The notes beneath the pieces are model-generated. The model saw nothing but the letters and a program-made list of their open reading frames with translations, was not told the origin of the DNA and ran no database searches. DNA of 64,000 nucleotides from an uncultured Prevotella sp. (lineage in GTDB: Bacteria; Bacteroidota; Bacteroidia; Bacteroidales; Bacteroidaceae), in contig CAKQCV010000001.1 in the NCBI GenBank assembly GCA_934217675.1, positions 132,082 through 196,081 of the forward strand. The letters are read 5' to 3'. This document shows, piece after piece, positions 51,040-58,865 of the stretch (positions are counted from its first letter, which is position 1; every line of letters begins with the position of its first letter). Both the position numbers and the translations under genes were made by a program.

Positions 51040-51969
51040 ATGTTTGATTCACAAGACTACAGCAGAATGTTTTATATTATACAGAAAGCAATAACGCAAT
51101 ATTGGTCAGCATCATTGGCAATAAGAACTTACGAAACCGACACGGCAAAAAAGAAACAATATGAAGGTTTTTTTAACAATGTTGATTCGTTTATAGAAGA
51201 TAAATTGTTTACCTCACTTGAAAACTTAATCAACAAAGATATTTCAAATGGCGGCATTCATACAATCAACTATTCTACATCAAACGGAAAACTTTTAATG
51301 AAGATTAACAGTAGCATCTTTTGCGGGAGCAAAGGTGTAACGCCTAAGTTGATAAGTAATATGAAGGGTAGCGTCCCTGACGGTTTGTGGATTGGCGGTA
51401 AATCAGCGTATGAAGTCTTACAGACAAGTGTTGACATAATCAAAAACTTTGGCGAAAAGCCTATAAACGACCTTCTTTATCACACTTATAATGTTTATCC
51501 GTTCACTTACAAAGGAATGGAAAATCTGATAGAGCATTTCATCGAAGATTATGATGACCTTGAAATAAAAATCATGATGGTTGATGACCTTATAGCTTAT
51601 TTTTATATAGTCGGCACAGAGAAAGAACAGCTTGCCCTTTCCAAGCTCCTCGCTTTAAATGAAAAAACCAATATTGAGTTTAAAGAAGGTAAAATATATG
51701 TAGGTGGTTGCAAAGATGCTGTGACTTCATTTAAATTTTGCTTCACCGCATCAAAAGATTCTAAAACAGACACATATAATCTCAAATGTATGGATATTAT
51801 ACTATATGATGATGAAAAAAACTATACCTTTTCAACGTTTATGCCAGAAAAGCTGTGGGAAAAGTTTATGAACGTGTTTATGGAGAAATCAGGCTATGCG
51901 TTCAAAAAAAAGGTTGAAGAAGCCATTGAAAAGCAGTCATTAGCAAGGAAGAAAGCAATGACGAAATAA
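51040..51969 (+). CDS. Hypothetical protein, 309 aa
   Basis: Starts MFDSQDYSRMFYIIQKAITQ after a short gap with GGGGTACAGAGA. Soluble, mixed alpha/beta, with a helical charged C-terminus (KKKVEEAIEKQSLARKKAM). No recognised domain. It ends just before a bidirectional terminator facing the leftward operon. Confidence 0.62.
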   Translation: MFDSQDYSRMFYIIQKAITQYWSASLAIRTYETDTAKKKQYEGFFNNVDSFIEDKLFTSLENLINKDISNGGIHTINYSTSNGKLLMKINSSIFCGSKGVTPKLISNMKGSVPDGLWIGGKSAYEVLQTSVDIIKNFGEKPINDLLYHTYNVYPFTYKGMENLIEHFIEDYDDLEIKIMMVDDLIAYFYIVGTEKEQLALSKLLALNEKTNIEFKEGKIYVGGCKDAVTSFKFCFTASKDSKTDTYNLKCMDIILYDDEKNYTFSTFMPEKLWEKFMNVFMEKSGYAFKKKVEEAIEKQSLARKKAMTK

Positions 51970-52002
51970 GAGCATTGTTCGCTTTATAATTATGGAACTT
52001 TG

Positions 52003-52045
52003 ATAAAAAAGACCTTCACGGGATATTTCCCGAAAAGGTCTTTTC
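52003..52045. terminator. Bidirectional terminator between convergent genes
   Basis: AAAAAAGACCTT / AAGGTCTTTT enclosing a CGGG/CCCG inner stem, with T-runs on both sides. It separates the rightward gene ending at 51969 from the leftward gene ending at 52076. Confidence 0.88.
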
Positions 52046-52075
52046 TTTTTATATGGTTAAAGGGAAGATTCTGAA

Positions 52076-53509
52076 TTATCTTTCTACGTTGTGGTTGCTT
52101 CTTCTCTGCTCGCTGTTTTCAAGAGAAAACCCCACATACTCAGCAATCAATGGCTTTATTTCAGCGTTGTCGATATAAGCGTCAAGTGTTGCTTTATCCT
52201 TTATTACAACGGTAGCAGGTTTACCATTCTCTCTTACGCTGAAGTTTGTTGCTTTTGCAATCTTGTTTCCGCTTTTATCTGAATAAAGTCTTACGATAAT
52301 ATTGTCGCTTGTATGCGTTTTTAACTCTACTCTCTCGCCGTATTTTTCATCATTGACGTATTGAGCGTAAGCGTTATTCACAAGATTGCCTTCCTTGTTC
52401 ATAACCTTTTCGGTTGTTGCTTTCAGCTCGTTGTTGCAGTGAATGCAAAAATCTTCAATCTTAGAACGTTCACGGTCAAAGCCTTTGAAATTTGCAATTA
52501 CAGCACCCATTTCTTTATTGCTTATATATAAAGCAATATCACTTGTATTGTTGATATAAGTGGACTGGTATTTTCCATCAGGAAGAATACTGTCGAAATT
52601 ATACGCAAGTGCGATTCTGTCGCCTTTTGAAGTGATGGCAAGCTTAACAACGATAGAATCCTGATGGCTTCTGAGTTCGAGGCTTTCGCCGAACTCGTTA
52701 TCTTTGTATTGGATATATGCGTTGTTTACGAGAATGCCGTTTTCGTTCGGAATTTTCTGTGTTGTATCGTTGAGCATTTTAATATAATCTGAATAGAGCT
52801 TGAAAAGTTCTGTTCCTTTATCTGACATATCTTTTGTCATAAAGTCAGCCTTTACAATTTCGTTAAAGATGCCTTTGATACGGTCAGAAAGGTCTTCTGA
52901 CTCGGCAATAGCATTGCTACCATAATACTTGCATCTTCTGCGGTTGTCTTCGCATTTGCTCCACTTCTCTACCGTTGCACCTTTCAGCTTTATTCCATCT
53001 GAAATGTTGTCGTTTGCAAAGAACTTTAATGTTTCGTTGCCATTAGGTATTACAACTTCCAGAGCGTATGCAGGTGTTCCATCTTTGTGCGTAAGCTGTA
53101 CATTTGAACGTGTTTCCTTGTCATAGCTCATAGCAGGCTCGATTACCGCCTTTACACTTGGCGTTATCCAGTTGCCTTCTCTGTCCTTTGCTACAGGCAA
53201 AGTGTTTTTAAACTGCATAACAGCGGCTATTTCGTTTGCTTTGTTTAAAAGCAAATCACACGCCGATGAAAGTTCGGGAACGTTTTCAATAAGTGCCTTC
53301 GTGTCTTTAGACACATACGCTGTATAGTTCTTTGTTTCCGAATTATTTGTTCCCTCTGCTCCTTTTCCCCAACCGCTTGCAGTTTGTTCAGGAGCGGCGG
53401 TCTTTTTGTTAGCCCAACCACTCGGAGCGAGGCTGTCAACCGACTGAGACTTATCCCAACCAGAAGCTGTTGTAGGCTGTGCATTTGACGTATTGTTCCA
53501 ATTACTCAT
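52076..53509 (-). CDS. Hypothetical 477-aa protein with internal duplication
   Basis: The N-terminal 60 residues are low-complexity with SGW repeats (ASGWDKSQ, PSGWANKK, ASGWGKGA). Two copies of a beta-rich module follow the phrase G-x-L-V-N-N-A-Y. Copy one is about 255-315 (NAYIQYKDNEFGESLELRSH) and copy two about 390-450 (NAYAQYVNDEKYGERVELKT). An SSB-like or substrate-binding role is possible, given the neighbouring RecJ and primase-like genes, but I recognise no family. The C-terminus is HNVER. GAAAGGAAG precedes the start. A class B element lies 55-78 nt upstream. Confidence 0.7.
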   Translation of the reverse strand: MSNWNNTSNAQPTTASGWDKSQSVDSLAPSGWANKKTAAPEQTASGWGKGAEGTNNSETKNYTAYVSKDTKALIENVPELSSACDLLLNKANEIAAVMQFKNTLPVAKDREGNWITPSVKAVIEPAMSYDKETRSNVQLTHKDGTPAYALEVVIPNGNETLKFFANDNISDGIKLKGATVEKWSKCEDNRRRCKYYGSNAIAESEDLSDRIKGIFNEIVKADFMTKDMSDKGTELFKLYSDYIKMLNDTTQKIPNENGILVNNAYIQYKDNEFGESLELRSHQDSIVVKLAITSKGDRIALAYNFDSILPDGKYQSTYINNTSDIALYISNKEMGAVIANFKGFDRERSKIEDFCIHCNNELKATTEKVMNKEGNLVNNAYAQYVNDEKYGERVELKTHTSDNIIVRLYSDKSGNKIAKATNFSVRENGKPATVVIKDKATLDAYIDNAEIKPLIAEYVGFSLENSEQRRSNHNVER

Positions 53510-53564
53510 AATAATACTTCCTTTCGTTGTTTGTTTTTTTACTGTAGAGCTTTGCTCTTATAAT

Positions 53565-53587
53565 ATCAATGGTTCACTAAGCCACGA
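53565..53587 (-). promoter_or_regulatory. Class B element, copy 15
   Basis: Leftward variant TCGTGGCTTAGTGAACCATT, between the RecJ-like gene and the 477-residue gene. It gives the latter its own expression signal within the leftward operon. Confidence 0.6.
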
Positions 53588-53608
53588 GACTTATTGAGCA
53601 TTATAAAA

Positions 53609-55363
53609 TTATATTTTTTCCTGCGGAACAGCAACGCTTTTATTTACCGATTGTTCCTTTACAGAAGGGAAAAAATCACTTTTATAAGCGGTAGTACCTT
53701 CAAGATGACTTCCGTTAAAATTGTTGATTTCAAGAGAAACTAACATCTCGACATTTCCATCGCTTTCTTTCATTGCCTTGTTGCGGTCATCGTAGTTCCA
53801 GTCTTTAACGGTGAATACTTTATTGCCGCTGTCGTCAATTATACTGAAACTCTTCCAATGCTCGTTCTTTCCTATTTGCTTTGATACGATTTTATCTGAC
53901 GGAACATTTACGATAGCAGGCGGGAGTTTAAGACCGTTACCAATCGGTTCTAATTCCCGTACTTTTTTGAGAGTTTCGTGACTGCCTAAATCATTCAAAG
54001 GAATGTCAAGAACAAGATTTTCGCTCTTTGTACACTTGAACTCTCCTTGATACTTCTTTACAAGCATATTAAATTTATCAGCATCGTTAAGATTGCTTAT
54101 GCCTATAGCATCGTGATGACCGCCGAAGTTCATTTCTATATATCTCTTTGCTTCAGGAGAGTGCAAAATATTAGAAATGAAGCTATTTAAACTGTCAGCA
54201 CCTTCAACGTTTCTTCCGCTTCCAGAATAAGATTGTGTGTCAGAGTGATATGTTAAGCATATTACAGCCTTGTCCGTTGCTTCGGATAATTTACCCGCAA
54301 TCAATCCTGCAAAGGCTGTAGGAGTGTTTTCTGGTAACATATAAACAAATATTTTGTTTTCGCTACCACGCTGTTCAACTATTGTGTTATAGAAGCGTTC
54401 GTCTTGCATAGCGTTAATATAACTTTTTCTCTGTGTATTCCATTCTTTTAATCTGTCAAAAAGAACGTATGTCTTGCTACTGTCTTCACCGTTGGTAAGC
54501 ATATTGAACATAACTTGTGCGCCGTTAGTTTTTGTTGTTTCTGACATACGAGATGCACTGTTGAGAAAAGCACCCACTGAAAAGCCTATGTCCTTAGCTG
54601 TTGCTGTATTATCTCCGATGCCGCACTGAGCGAGCATATAGCCAATAGTGAAATCCGTATTTTCTTTTGTAGCATTGTCGATTTTGTCAATACCTTTTTT
54701 CACGATTTCCCTGTTTAAGCTATTTGCGTCCATCAAATTAACCACATCGGATATAGTTCCGATGCAAGCCATAATAGCAAGAGTATTGTCAATCTTCTCG
54801 CTTATTTTAATGGAAGGGTTCTCTCTTTCGTTCATCATTTTCATTTCTTGATACAGGCGATAAGCCAGACCTGTTGCACAATATTGTGCATTTTTACTGT
54901 CATCGTCATGTAAGGCGTGTAGGTCTAAAAGCCTATCTTCAAAACAAAATCTTTCTTTTGTTTCATCATCTGTAATAAGATGATGGTCGCAGATGATTGT
55001 GTCAGTTCCGAATGTTTCATTTATGTATTTCAGCTCTGCACAGCCTGTATCAAAGATAACGTATTGAACGTCATTTTCGGGTTGAACAAATTTAGGAACA
55101 CCGTATGCTCCCCTTCTGTCATTACAGATAACCTTTACATTCTTGTCGGGATTGATAGCCTCTGCCGCTCTTTTGAAAATATAAGCAGAACATATCCCGT
55201 CTGCGTCATAATCGGTCAGGATTGTTATGGGTTTTTCTGATACAATCGCATCATAGGCAACCTTTGCCGTTGCCTGTATCATATCAGTAACTTCCTGCGG
55301 TTCTTCCATTGTACTTTCTCTTTTCTTTACATCGGAAATGAGTTCTTCTAATGTTATTTTCAT
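53609..55363 (-). CDS. recJ: RecJ-like DHH-family single-strand exonuclease
   Basis: A 584-residue protein. DYDADG at residues 51-56 and DHH at 126-128 are the DHH-domain metal-binding motifs. FDTGCAE (about 104-110) lies between them. FGGHHDAIGIS (about 411-421) is the DHHA1 GGH motif. RecJ degrades single-stranded DNA 5' to 3' in recombination and repair. The length is close to bacterial RecJ (about 570). Its ribosome site AAAGG overlaps the end of the upstream gene, so it is coupled. An element-encoded RecJ near primase-type genes suggests self-supplied replication or repair functions. Confidence 0.9.
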   Translation of the reverse strand: MKITLEELISDVKKRESTMEEPQEVTDMIQATAKVAYDAIVSEKPITILTDYDADGICSAYIFKRAAEAINPDKNVKVICNDRRGAYGVPKFVQPENDVQYVIFDTGCAELKYINETFGTDTIICDHHLITDDETKERFCFEDRLLDLHALHDDDSKNAQYCATGLAYRLYQEMKMMNERENPSIKISEKIDNTLAIMACIGTISDVVNLMDANSLNREIVKKGIDKIDNATKENTDFTIGYMLAQCGIGDNTATAKDIGFSVGAFLNSASRMSETTKTNGAQVMFNMLTNGEDSSKTYVLFDRLKEWNTQRKSYINAMQDERFYNTIVEQRGSENKIFVYMLPENTPTAFAGLIAGKLSEATDKAVICLTYHSDTQSYSGSGRNVEGADSLNSFISNILHSPEAKRYIEMNFGGHHDAIGISNLNDADKFNMLVKKYQGEFKCTKSENLVLDIPLNDLGSHETLKKVRELEPIGNGLKLPPAIVNVPSDKIVSKQIGKNEHWKSFSIIDDSGNKVFTVKDWNYDDRNKAMKESDGNVEMLVSLEINNFNGSHLEGTTAYKSDFFPSVKEQSVNKSVAVPQEKI

Positions 55364-55370
55364 TTAAGAG

Positions 55371-56870
55371 TTACCTTTCCTTTTTTTCGTTCTTTGCTTC
55401 GGCTTTTCTTTCCTTTTCGAAAGCTTTTTCAAATGAAGCTACGCATCTCTTAAATTCTTCGTCTTGACAACCTTTTTCAGAAATAATCTTGGCATTATTG
55501 CCTATTACCCCTGATGTATCGCCAATTTCTTCGCCGTTTTTGGTATCTCGTTCGATTACAGGTTTAATATCCTTCTTTTGCGGAGTCCATAAACTGTATC
55601 TGTCAACATTTCCGTTTTCCTTAAAACTTATATACACCATTTTTTTGGAAGGTGTTTGTATTTTTATATAAGTTGAACTGTCATCTGAAACAAGTTTTGA
55701 AAAATAGTCTTTAGGCAGAATTTTGCTTATTCTTTCGTTTACATTAATTATACGCTTAACAGCTCTTTCGTCTGTTACCTTACGGAATCCGTCTTTACCA
55801 TCTCTGTGAAGCATAACTTCCACTGAGTTTTCATCTAACCCTAAGTTATACAAATACTCTGAAAAAGCAGACGTTCTCAATGCTTCATAAAATATTCTAT
55901 CCTTATCAAGAGATATTTCGGCTTTTATTCTGTTAGAATCAGGGCGTTGTACAAAGCGACCTAAATTGATACCTCTTCCTATCGTTTCGTAGGTTTGACT
56001 ATCATAGTTTTCGTATGCCGTAAACGCTAAATTTTTATTTTCATCAACAACAGCTTTTATCAGCTTTCTTTCGGTGACGTTTTCAATATAAAACGTTTTA
56101 CCGTCAAAACGAGCCTTATAGTCGGGGTTATCATCGCAAACTACGCTTTCTTTGTACTTGCTGTTGAAATTACGTTTTGCTTGTAATTTTTGGATTTTTG
56201 TTTCAAGTTTGCTTATAGTTTCTTTTGTTTCTTTGTCATTTATATGACTTACATCATCTATATCGGGATAAATGGCTTTTAAGAAGTTTCTTTCAAGCAG
56301 TGCGGCGTTATCCTTTACGGGGGTAAGGTCTTGAATTACTTCCATTTTTGTGCTATATTCGTCCACAGGTGACGACAAAGAAACATTAACTTCGTTTCCC
56401 GCAAAGAAGGTGCTTGTTTTACTATACCACACTTTGTCATCAGGCGTGACAACTTTGAGTATAATATCGTTACTTGCGTCTTTGCAAAGAGCCAGTTCTT
56501 TAATATTTCCATTCACACACGACAATATCTGGTTGAAAGCTGTAGGAAATGTAGATACTATCCTGCTTGTATTTATATCTCTATTCATTTCCTGATTTAT
56601 CTTTTCAATTTCTTCTTCTATCTCGTGTTCGTCCATAGTGCCTATCTTACCCTTCAGTTCTGAAGTAAGGTCAAGAAGATTATCAAGGGTTTCGGCAGTA
56701 ATTGCGTTGTTTTCGGTAAGCAATTCAAGGTTTTCTTCACACCTTTTAAGAGCTTCGAAGCAAGCAGGTGATTTAAAGATTGATACAAGTTCTTTCAGCC
56801 AAATTAAAAATTTGTGCTTCTTTTCCTGAATTTCTTCGGCGGTGACATTGTTTGTTTGCTTGTTTGACAT
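55371..56870 (-). CDS. Hypothetical protein, 499 aa
   Basis: A 499-residue hydrophilic protein. Residues about 20-110 are helical and coiled-coil-prone (ELKGKIGTMDEHEIEEEIEK). The middle is beta-rich. The C-terminal 30 residues are strongly charged (FEKAFEKERKAEAKNEKKER). No motif recognised. It lies 2 nt after the upstream gene and 7 nt before recJ, so it belongs to the leftward operon and probably acts with it in DNA metabolism (inference from position). Confidence 0.62.
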   Translation of the reverse strand: MSNKQTNNVTAEEIQEKKHKFLIWLKELVSIFKSPACFEALKRCEENLELLTENNAITAETLDNLLDLTSELKGKIGTMDEHEIEEEIEKINQEMNRDINTSRIVSTFPTAFNQILSCVNGNIKELALCKDASNDIILKVVTPDDKVWYSKTSTFFAGNEVNVSLSSPVDEYSTKMEVIQDLTPVKDNAALLERNFLKAIYPDIDDVSHINDKETKETISKLETKIQKLQAKRNFNSKYKESVVCDDNPDYKARFDGKTFYIENVTERKLIKAVVDENKNLAFTAYENYDSQTYETIGRGINLGRFVQRPDSNRIKAEISLDKDRIFYEALRTSAFSEYLYNLGLDENSVEVMLHRDGKDGFRKVTDERAVKRIINVNERISKILPKDYFSKLVSDDSSTYIKIQTPSKKMVYISFKENGNVDRYSLWTPQKKDIKPVIERDTKNGEEIGDTSGVIGNNAKIISEKGCQDEEFKRCVASFEKAFEKERKAEAKNEKKER

Positions 56871-56872
56871 TT

Positions 56873-57940
56873 TTATTCTCCTTTTTCATCTCGTGAATTG
56901 TTTCGTAGTTCTCCTTTTGTCAAAAGAGGAACTACCTCATCATCAAACCATTTTTGCTTATTGTAAATGGCTTCGTTTCTTAATGCTTCAAGGAACTTTT
57001 GCGTCCCGTTGATTATATTTCCGTTTATAACAAACGATATATCAGCCGTCCCGTAAAGCGATGCACTGAGATAAACCGTTTGTAAAACATCGTTATGCGT
57101 GAAATACACGGTGTTGCCCTTGTATTTTACTTTGTCGATTGTATCAGGATACAAGTCGTTAAGATACTTCTTTACTGTTTCGTAAACATTGTATAATACA
57201 TTTGTATCTATTTTTCCTTTTGCGATAAGTAATGATAACTGTTTATCGTTACTAAAGCGGTCTTTTTCACTTATGCCTGTGTCTTTGCTGTATTGGCAAA
57301 CCAGATGATAAAGAGTTTCATCAATTCGGTTATACCCCATACATTCAATTGCTCGTTTGCTTACAGCTTGAATATTTTTATAATCAAACGCTGACCCGTC
57401 TTTTTCTGAAATGTAGTACCGTTTATCAAGCCCTTTTGCGTTGCTGTAATCAATATCAGGCATAATGGAATCGCTTATGTTTTTAAAAACCGTATGATAT
57501 GACAGAGGAATTGTCATTCCTGCCTCTATCCATTCACAATCAAAGAGATTACGGTTCAATGTCAATGATAACACTTCAATATACCACCAACTCTTTGACC
57601 CGTTTTCTTCTTCTGATATAATACTTTTCAAGTAATCATTCTCTTCTTCGCTTCCGCATTTATAGGAAGGGTCGTTGAGGTTCTTTATAACATTGCTGTC
57701 TTTCGTAAGCTGTGTTTTGGTGAAGAATAAAATTCTATCGGTTATGTAATACGGTTGTATCATATAAACCGCTGAATCTTCGTTTATGCTTGGGTATTCA
57801 TCTTCAAGATTAAGAATTATCTTTCTTAAAACTTCTTCAAGGTCTTTTTTTCTGGCATCGAATTTTTTAATGTTTATCGGTGCTTTATTAAGTTCTGAAG
57901 AAATAATTCCGTTGCTATCTACTTTATATGTAACTCTCAT
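56873..57940 (-). CDS. Hypothetical protein, 355 aa
   Basis: A 355-residue protein starting MRVTYKVDSNGIISSELNKA. ATG 57940 overlaps the stop of the CHC2 zinc-finger gene by 4 nt (ATGA). Mixed alpha/beta with no recognised catalytic motif. The close coupling to the primase-type zinc-finger protein, which lacks a catalytic domain, makes this a candidate partner or missing catalytic subunit, but no TOPRIM or AEP motif (DxD, hhhE) is evident. Confidence 0.62.
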   Translation of the reverse strand: MRVTYKVDSNGIISSELNKAPINIKKFDARKKDLEEVLRKIILNLEDEYPSINEDSAVYMIQPYYITDRILFFTKTQLTKDSNVIKNLNDPSYKCGSEEENDYLKSIISEEENGSKSWWYIEVLSLTLNRNLFDCEWIEAGMTIPLSYHTVFKNISDSIMPDIDYSNAKGLDKRYYISEKDGSAFDYKNIQAVSKRAIECMGYNRIDETLYHLVCQYSKDTGISEKDRFSNDKQLSLLIAKGKIDTNVLYNVYETVKKYLNDLYPDTIDKVKYKGNTVYFTHNDVLQTVYLSASLYGTADISFVINGNIINGTQKFLEALRNEAIYNKQKWFDDEVVPLLTKGELRNNSRDEKGE

Positions 57941-58836
57941 TTGCTTTTCCAGTATGTATCCTTTCTTTTGTCTTTCAATCTTTTCTCGTGAATTTCGACT
58001 ATTCTCTCTTTTATTTTTGTGACAGAATCAATTCCTTTGGTATATTCTTCATAATTCTGTCTATCATCTCTAAGAGAGGAAAGTAAATAATACTTTTCAA
58101 ATTGGCTACTTGACGTTTTTGCATTGGGATATTTTTTTACGGCTTCCTCAATTCTGAGGGCTTCCTGCCAAAATGCCTTGTTACGTGATTCGTACAATTG
58201 CGTATAGCTTTCCATTGTATCAACACACCATTCGTTTAGCCGCTCCAATGTTTCATCACATTTGGCAATAAGCATTTCCTCGATGTTTGAAGGGTCTTCT
58301 TTCCATAGTTCTGGTAAAGATTTAACCTTGAATGATTTTGGTACAAAATCGGCGGGATATGAATAGCCGTCTTCCTCTTGTATGAGTTCGCCATAAAACG
58401 GATTAGCAACAGTGGATTTGAATGCACCGACTAATCCTATTAGACTACATTCATTTGCGTTAAGAGGAAATACTTCTGCTTGTTCTGAGCCGTCAGCTTT
58501 TTCGAGTTCCGATATGTTACTGCAATTTTCTAATGATAAGCCAAAATCATGAATCAGCTTTTCACAAGCATCAGGAAATTGTAAATCAAAAACATTCATC
58601 GCTATTGTAATGGGGGTGAAGCTCTTGTGACAACCGAAACAAAAACATCTGTTTGTGTTTTCATATATATGAGCAGATGGTGACGAGTCTTCGTGAGAAG
58701 GACTCGGACACCTGCAATTCCCCTTTGTAATAACAATATCGGTATATCGCTCAATTACATCTTGTATTGGTATTGATTGATTTATTAATTCTGCATCATA
58801 CCGCAGAAGCGGTTTTTGATTGTTATGAATATCCAT
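57937..58836 (-). CDS. CHC2 zinc-finger (DnaG N-terminal type) protein
   Basis: A 299-residue protein. Residues about 23-100 resemble the DnaG zinc-binding domain: IPIQDVIERY, then C43-P-S-P-S-H48 with an extra two residues compared with CPFH, PSAHIYENTNRCFCFGCHKS with C66/C69, and FDLQFPDACEKLIHDFGL. The domain recognises template for primer synthesis. No TOPRIM polymerase domain follows, so it is not a complete primase. The C-terminal 180 residues are unrecognised and helical. Coupled by ATGA to the next gene. Confidence 0.82.
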   Translation of the reverse strand: MDIHNNQKPLLRYDAELINQSIPIQDVIERYTDIVITKGNCRCPSPSHEDSSPSAHIYENTNRCFCFGCHKSFTPITIAMNVFDLQFPDACEKLIHDFGLSLENCSNISELEKADGSEQAEVFPLNANECSLIGLVGAFKSTVANPFYGELIQEEDGYSYPADFVPKSFKVKSLPELWKEDPSNIEEMLIAKCDETLERLNEWCVDTMESYTQLYESRNKAFWQEALRIEEAVKKYPNAKTSSSQFEKYYLLSSLRDDRQNYEEYTKGIDSVTKIKERIVEIHEKRLKDKRKDTYWKSK

Positions 58837-58865
58837 TTTTGCCGCTCCTTTCGTAAATTAATCGT

